From Vermamoeba vermiformis (lineage: Eukaryota; Tubulinea; Echinamoebida), in contig JBEWZL010000300.1 of NCBI GenBank assembly GCA_045837725.1, positions 124,001 through 188,000 of the forward strand: 64,000 nt of DNA, given 5' to 3'. Position numbers and translations under genes: made by a program. Below are positions 58,730 through 64,000 of the stretch, one piece after another. The notes under the pieces are model-generated. The model did no database searches and was not told the origin of the DNA. It saw only the letters and a program-made list of their open reading frames with translations. Numbering within the stretch: position 1 is the first letter of the stretch; every line of letters starts with the position of its first letter.

Positions 58730-60226
58730 ATGTTGCTTAAGACTCTTGTTGTCTGCCTCTTCATTACTTCCTGCTTTGCCGGCGAACCTTCCGCCGCTCC
58801 CTCCTCTGAAGATCAATGCTTCGTTGATCCTTGCTCGCTCCCTGCTCCTGAGGGTTGCGTCTACAAGTACTGCCGCACCAGAAACAGCGGTTGCACTGCC
58901 GTCTACTTGGACGCTGATGGCCGTGAGGTCTGCACCAACGAAACTCCTGGTAAAGACTTGTTTTGCCTACCTTCCGGATTTGGATTACTAATTTAATTTA
59001 CCTTAGTTTGCGACAGCCTTATGTGCACTTTGTACTGCCCCTACGGTTTCAAGAAGGACAGCGATGGCTGCCCCTCTTGCGAGTGTGCTGGTAAGAAAAA
59101 TTTTCGGAGTTACTTTTTGGGATCAATTTCTAATCTTTACCTTCGAAGAACGCCCTGACTGCTCCTCCACTACCTGCGCCCAAGTTACCTGCGGTGACAA
59201 CGAGCGTACCGTCGTTCCTTCTGGCGAGTGCTGCCCCGTTTGCGTTCCTAGCTGCGACAACGTTGAGTGCCCTGAACGTAAGTCCAAATTCGGATGTTGT
59301 TTCACGAACCGTTGCACTTACACTCCACTACTTTAGTCAACTGCGCTGAAGGTGAGGATGACTTCAAAGGTCCTTATGACTGCTGCGCTACTTGCCGCCC
59401 TGTTGACTCCTGCAGCTCTGATGCCTGCCCTGAGGTTGAGTGCCGCGACGGTGAACAAGAAGTCGATAGCGGTTGCTGCAAGGTCTGCGTTCCTAAGGTT
59501 GACTGCTCCACTGTGATGTGCCCCAATCTTGCCTGCGAGAACGGTACCTACGCCACAATCGATGACGACCACTGCTGCCCTGTCTGCAAGAAGGAGCGCG
59601 AGTGCGAGGACAACGTCGTGTGCCCCGCTATTGCTTGCGCTGATGGTCAAGTCTCTGTTCGCGTTGAGGACGAGTGCTGCCCCATCTGCCGTGACGTCAA
59701 CTACTGCAACACCGTTGTCTGCCCTGCCTTCACTGGTGACTGCCCTGATGACGATGACTATCACGTTCGAAAGGAAGGTGCTTGCTGCTCTTACTGCGCG
59801 GGTACCATCTGCCAAGATACCGCCACCACTCGTTGCGACGGCTTCGACCGCCCTGTCTGCGCCCCTGGTTTCTACCGCGGCGAGAACTGCTCTGAGGCTG
59901 TTCCTGAAAGCGAGCGCTTCTCCCTCTCCATCGAGATCTCCGTCAAGGGTCTCACCTTGACCGAGGAAGACATCAAGTTCTTCATTTCCAACAAGCTCGG
60001 CATTGACGCCATGTACGTCAGTGTTGACGAAGTTGGTGACAACACTTTCCTCATCACTGTCTCTTGGGACAAGTCCGCTCCTCCCGCTGGCTTTGATGAA
60101 ACTTCCGTTGAGACCAAGGTCAACGAAGTTATTTCTGCCAACTCCAACTTCTCTACCACCAAGTCTAGCAGCGCCGCTACCTTGGTTGCCGGCTCTGTTC
60201 TTGCCGTCGTTGCCTTGGCCTTCTAA
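58730..60226 (+). CDS. GPI-anchored antistasin/VWC-type Cys-rich protein
   Basis: Four exons (58730-58949, 59007-59090, 59149-59277, 59337-60226), 440 residues in phase. A signal peptide (LLKTLVVCLFITSCFA) is followed by Cys-rich modules encoded partly one per exon: an antistasin-like unit (CTLYCPYGFKKDSDGCPSC) and six CCxVC-type von Willebrand C modules (GECCPVCVP, DSGCCKVCVP, DDHCCPVCKK). A Cys-poor beta domain (RFSLSIEISVKGLTLTEEDI...) follows, then a Ser/Thr linker and a hydrophobic GPI-type tail (AATLVAGSVLAVVALAF). Strong codon bias to C-ending codons suggests high expression. Protease inhibition, adhesion or binding of secreted ligands is possible. Long antisense ORFs here are artefacts. 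Confidence 0.82.
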
Positions 60227-60604
60227 ATTACTTAGTCGGTGAATACGACCAAACTCTTTGTTCTGAATAGTTTGACTTGTCAGATTCACCACTAAATAAA
60301 TTGTTCTATTATAATATCATTGTTCCTTACCTTAATAAAGTCCCTGTAGTCCCACATCGAGACTGTTGTTTTTATTTGTTGACCCTGCTTCGCGACAAGG
60401 CTCCGAAGTAGTAAAGTAAAGGTAGTTAAAGTAGTTTAGCATTCGTCCTCGAACCCGATGCTATCCGTCAGTATGTTAATACTAGGACCTTTTGATGGGA
60501 CAGGCCCATTCAGCAATTTCAGACAAGATCAGACACTGAAAAAAATTATTAAATGTCAAACCAAAGCATTAGCAATGCATTAAATAACGAACAACAACAA
60601 CATA
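60227..60604. other. Spacer between two antistasin-type genes
   Basis: About 380 bp holding the AATAAA polyadenylation signal of the first gene (about 60296) and presumably the promoter of the small gene. Nothing else recognised. Confidence 0.45.
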
Positions 60605-60969
60605 ATGTCTCTCACCCGCATTATTCTCGTCATTTGCGCGTTGCTCATCTCGTTGACTTGTGTGCTTGCTCAGCAACCGGAACAAACTCCTGTTGGCAAG
60701 TATTATTAATATTTAATATGCTAAATTATTAATCAAATAAAATTAGATTGCCCATTAACGGGCTGCAATCCTATTCAAATGGGCTGCACGTACGGATTTG
60801 AAAGAGACGAAAGAGGCTGCGTATTGTGCGTCTGTGCAGGTACGTGTAATATTATTAAATAATATATATATATTTTTGCTAATTAATAACAGCTGCTCCT
60901 GGAGCAAATAGTGCCTCCTCGTTAAAAGTTGGATTTGTCACGTTAGCACTCGTCGTTGTAGCGTTGTAA
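60605..60969 (+). CDS. Small GPI-anchored antistasin-like protein
   Basis: Three exons (60605-60695, 60747-60839, 60893-60969) give 86 residues. A signal peptide (LVICALLISLTCVLAQQ) is followed by one antistasin-type module (CNPIQMGCTYGFERDERGC-LCVC) and a C-terminal hydrophobic tail (VGFVTLALVVVAL) fitting a GPI signal. The first intron must start with GC (TTG/GCAAGT) to keep the Cys module in frame, so it is a GC-AG intron. It is adjacent to and clearly related to the larger Cys-rich gene, so probably a local duplicate of one module. A protease-inhibitor-like role is inferred. Confidence 0.75.
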
Positions 60970-61347
60970 AATTATATTATATCGACGCCTTTAATAGTTG
61001 TAGTGTAGATTAATAACATTATTTGTAAATATAATTGTATTGAAGCGGATAAATAAATTCAAATGATGGAACACCGTTGTCCTGAGGTTTAATCGCAAAA
61101 TCTTCTGATAGCAATACCCTCTAATAGGTATTTAGATTGATTATGTGATTGACGCGCAAGACGCGATGGATTTTGTATTGAACACCCGAAGAAATTTGGC
61201 CGAGAAAAAAAAGTTGAAAATCGCGAAGAATTTTTGAGATTGTGTCTTTATTTAGAACAACACAATATACAATAGCTTATTAATTGTATATAACACTATT
61301 ATTTTTTATACTCTAATAGCCGTTTGCCTCCTGCATTCTCGAGCAAA
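60970..61347. other. Spacer, no gene
   Basis: About 380 bp AT-rich spacer with an AATAAA site near 61051 and the presumed promoter of the coiled-coil gene. Confidence 0.45.
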
Positions 61348-62965
61348 ATGGATCCCAGTACTATGTATCTGCCTGAAAATGTCAAGAAGAACTATAAACT
61401 CTATACAGATGACCAACTAGCAGTAGGCATGACTATACCAGATGTTGCAAATGAACTCGTCAAGCTGGTCTCGCAGATGGACGACAGACGATTGCGCATC
61501 GTGTTTCCCTTCATGGAAGAGGCTCAGATTAAGAAAGTAATCCCGCAATTACAGCTACAACAGCAAGGTATAGCTGTGCAAGTAATGAGCCCGCAACAGA
61601 TCCGCTACTGTGTTGCTGCCATTCCATCTGGGGATCGGTCCTTACTTTTACAAAACATTACGCTTATTTTGCAAGCCGACAGCCGCATGTTAAAGAGCGA
61701 TGAAATTCAGTCGTTTATTGGCTTTATAGACCCTTTAGCAATGGGTAGGTATTATTCCAATTTTTTTTTTCAATTTCAGAAAATAAGTTCAGATCCTTTA
61801 AATTGACGTTCAAATTCAGAAATATTCAAAATTATGGTTAATATACATAGAAAATAAATTCTAGTACCTTAGATAAATCAGCTTTCTAACAAGCACTCTT
61901 AATTTTTAGCTGTGGCCGTAGAAAAGCCTGAAATGGTCGACAAAGTGATTGAAGCTACTTGCGTAATGACCCCCGAACAAATTAGAGTCATTATTCCTCT
62001 ATTAAACATCGCTCAGATTCGGTAAGCCTTTTTTCCTTTGGATCGGATGCAATCCAAAATTTCATGTTTGATTGACGCTATAATTAGCGCCGTACACAAA
62101 ATTACGTGCCTTTAATCTAATTAATTATATATCAAGGCAAGTCTTTGAAAATGTTGAAAGCGAAGACGGACTGAAAGTGGCGACAGAGATGCTGACACTT
62201 GAACGAAAAAAAGAACTCGTCGCGCTATTCGAGCAAGAAATTTCAGAGCTGAATACGAAGCGCGAAGAACATTTCGCCGCTCAACTCAGCAAACTAATCG
62301 CTGAGCATATGCCCGCATTGAAAAACAGCGTCGAGCAATTTTGTCAGGACTGCACGCTGTCGTCAAATTTGGAGCGGGAATTTCGCGTGTTATCGGAGCA
62401 GATGAAAAAAGTACGCAGCAGCATTGAGAAGTTGCAGCGAGAAATTCGCAAGACCCAAGCGCAGTTGAAATTGCCGTTACGGATCTTGACCAAGACTCAG
62501 CACGAGAAGCTCCACGAACAATACACGACCCTGGTAGAGCAATTAGTGACCATCGCGCAACAGTTGCACGAACAAGCCCTGACGCTGGACAAGGGCAATT
62601 TGAAAGACGGACTCGTGCACCAAGTCTACGCCAAGTGGCAAGCCATCAAAGAACAGTGGGTGCAAAAAGCCACCAATGAAGCGCGCGAGGCTGACATGCA
62701 GATCGACTCGCGCGAGGCAGTGTTCGTAGAAGAAGACCAGTCCGTGGTATTGTACGAGGCAATTAAGAAGATCGGCAATCCCGCCGCGATCAATGACATT
62801 TACAAAATCACGTGGGACGACATCATTCACACCGGATTCAGATGCGAGCGTGACTTTGTCGACAAGAGGATTACGTCATTGAAAGAGCTCGAAGACTATA
62901 TTACTAAGCAGAAACAAATTGCCACGGAACATGTCGCATCCGAGCAACCTGCCAAGGATAACTAA
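61348..62965 (+). CDS. Coiled-coil protein of unknown function
   Basis: Three exons (61348-61744, 61910-62021, 62137-62965), 445 residues in phase. The N-terminal 170 residues are helical and look like repeated units (IVFPFMEEAQIKKVIPQL, QQIRYCVAAIPS, EQIRVIIPLLNIAQIR), perhaps short helical repeats. The middle is a long coiled coil (KKELVALFEQEISELNTKR, EQMKKVRSSIEKLQREI). The C-terminal 90 residues (LYEAIKKIGNPAAINDIY...TGFRCERDFVDKRI) look like a small folded domain. No signal peptide or membrane helix. No family recognised. Confidence 0.75.
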
Positions 62966-63103
62966 GATTATCTACGAACAACCTTGTTAATTTTGTGATT
63001 AGTGTTAATTTTTGTACATAAAACCACTGTGTTAATTTGTAAATGCTACTTTTAGTCTTTTTACAAGTGTTTCATATGTACATAGTATACGTTTTTTTGT
63101 GTT

Positions 63104-63416
63104 TTAAGGTGACGGCGCCTTCCACTTGAAGAAAACGATAATTACAGTCACGTTGTCCATTGAACCCAAGTCAAGTGCTTTGTTAGCCAACAACGAGCTG
63201 ATTTCTTGTGCGGAGTGACCAGCAGTCTAGATGCAAGATAAGTACACGATCGGAACAAAGAAGCTAGCAATGACTTACCATTCGCTCTGCAACAAAATCG
63301 ACTGCTTCTTGATGCGTCATCTTATCCCACAAACCATCGCAAGCCATAACCATGAACTCGTACTCGTCTGTGAGCTGAAGCTTTTGAAGGTACGGATCTC
63401 GTGATACGTAATCAGC
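63104..63416 (-). CDS. PP2C-type protein phosphatase, C-terminal exons
   Basis: Two exons (63416-63279 and 63226-63104) encode the end of a PPM/PP2C Ser/Thr phosphatase; the gene continues upstream beyond the window. Landmarks are ADYVSRDPY, EYEFMVMACDGLWDKM with the metal-binding Asp of the ACDGLWD motif, AVDFVAERM, and the C-terminal GSMDNVTVIIVFF. The protein ends shortly after (KWKAPSP). The upstream intron (from 63417 to beyond the window) carries tRNA-Tyr and tRNA-Asp genes on the same strand. Substrate and location cannot be told from this part. Confidence 0.88.
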
Positions 63417-63518
63417 CTTGCATAAAAAATTAGTACTATCACCTGTACAATACACGCGCAGACAGTTCGTCGTTCGGCAAAGGAAGCAAGGAGCAAAAAG
63501 AGAAAAAAAAAAGAGGAA
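63417..63518 (-). other. 3' part of the tRNA-bearing PP2C intron
   Basis: The acceptor TTTTTTATGCAAG precedes the GCTGATTACG exon start. The intron extends right past both tRNA genes to beyond the window end or to an unseen exon. A T-run right after tRNA-Tyr on the minus strand is the likely Pol III terminator. Confidence 0.5.
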
Positions 63519-63601
63519 TCCGACCTGCCGGAATCGAACCAGCGACCTAAGGATTGATGCTTCACTACAGTCCTCCGCTCTACCGACTGAGCTAAGGTCG
63601 G
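63519..63601 (-). tRNA. tRNA-Tyr (GTA) with short intron
   Basis: 83-nt gene: acceptor CCGACCT/AGGTCGG with discriminator A, D arm GCTC...GAGC, anticodon stem GAGGA/TCCTT, anticodon GTA followed one base later by an intron of about 10 nt, and T arm GCTGG/CCGGC with TTCGATT. Nuclear tRNA-Tyr genes usually carry such an intron. It lies in the PP2C gene intron. Confidence 0.94.
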
Positions 63602-63609
63602 TTTGTTGA

Positions 63610-63900
63610 ATTGTCTCGTGCCGACCCACTGGAACACACCAGTAAAGCATGCCTGAAACTTAATAGCGAAGACTTGGTAGCGAAGAGCGATGCATCGTGT
63701 ACCCGTAGACCGAAGGAGTCGCTAAATTGTAAGCACGGGCTTAGTCGTTAAAGCATTCAGCAAAACGACGTTCTCACCGCAACATTAAAGTTGACCGTTT
63801 CTCGTAATGTAGGCTTGGTTAAAAACAAAAAAATTTAAAGTTAAATGAACGTTCTCATGCCCGTCGACTTCAGCCGGCAGATAGGCAAAAAAGTAAAAAA
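63610..63900. other. Inter-tRNA stretch with possible rRNA-like words
   Basis: About 290 bp between the two tRNAs. GTACCCGTAGACCGAAGG on the plus strand (about 63698) loosely recalls an LSU rRNA word (GTACC-AAACCGA). The match is too short to annotate as rRNA. Confidence 0.3.
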
Positions 63901-63905
63901 GAAAT

Positions 63906-63978
63906 CTCCAACACCGGGAATCGAACCCGGGTCACCCGCGTGACAGGCGGATATGCTGAACCCCTACACCATGTCGGA
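63906..63978 (-). tRNA. tRNA-Asp (GTC), second copy
   Basis: Identical in all 73 nt to the tRNA-Asp at 8980-9052. The near flanks are also shared: CGTTCAACAA just before the gene and GATTTCTTTTTTACTTTTT after it. Same anticodon loop CTGTCAC. Confidence 0.96.
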
Positions 63979-64000
63979 TTGTTGAACGCGGTTTGAGCTT

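Noticed and set aside
59333-60292. 319-residue minus-strand frame
   Set aside because: Antisense of the Cys-rich surface protein, an effect of its biased codons; no domain is recognisable.
63610-63900. Second block of mitochondrial-type rRNA
   Set aside because: Only one short resembling word; not enough to support a call.

Overview
The window is nuclear DNA of a unicellular eukaryote. Almost every gene is cut by short AT-rich introns (about 50-140 bp, GT-AG), genes are packed tightly on both strands, coding sequence is fairly GC-balanced and spacers are AT-rich. The gene set (class II photolyase, delta-7 sterol reductase, CLU-LRR protein, PA-domain 7TM receptor, GPI-anchored kelch/EGF and antistasin/VWC surface proteins, PINK1-like kinase, EEP-poly(A)-polymerase fusion) fits a free-living amoeboid protist. 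An amoebozoan is my best guess, but this is inference. No retroelement, virus-like element or CRISPR array was seen.

Layout. 1-7 kb: end of a 7-dehydrocholesterol reductase (+), cytosolic cysteinyl-tRNA synthetase (-), a GC-richer stretch that looks like shuffled pieces of mitochondrial-type LSU rRNA (about 4.1-4.7 kb), then cytosolic NADP isocitrate dehydrogenase (-). 7.6-13.6 kb: a CABLES-type cyclin (+) with a tRNA-Asp inside an intron, a class II CPD photolyase (+) and a 3CxxC zinc-finger protein (-). 14-19.3 kb: three tandem GPI-anchored kelch-EGF genes (-). 20-26 kb: a secreted TIGR03790-like protein with a lectin-like domain (+) and a PA-domain 7TM receptor (+). 26.5-38 kb: a small ankyrin-like ORF, a PH-domain AGC kinase (-), an F-box-like polytopic membrane protein (+) and a 1,943-residue protein built from fifteen 78-residue repeats (-).

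38-40 kb is a gene-poor spacer. 40-49 kb (-): a CLU-domain/leucine-rich-repeat protein of about 1,765 residues and a zinc-finger PIN-like protein. 49.5-55.3 kb (+): a type I membrane protein with DUF4215-like Cys-rich repeats, a small proline-rich protein, a zeta-crystallin-type quinone reductase and a PINK1-like kinase. The kinase ends 2 nt from the convergent EEP-poly(A) polymerase fusion (-, to 58.2 kb), a candidate RNA end-processing or repair enzyme. 58.7-61 kb (+): two GPI-anchored antistasin-type Cys-rich proteins. 61.3-63 kb: a coiled-coil protein. The window ends in a PP2C phosphatase gene (-) whose long intron carries tRNA-Tyr and a second tRNA-Asp with the same flanks as the first.

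The genes form no operon-like pathway. Shared themes are a surface-protein zone (14-26 kb, 49.5-51.3 kb, 58.7-61 kb) and many short palindromes in introns, most strikingly six exact copies of TGACACGTGTCA. Exon borders were read by eye and may be off by a base or two in the longest genes.
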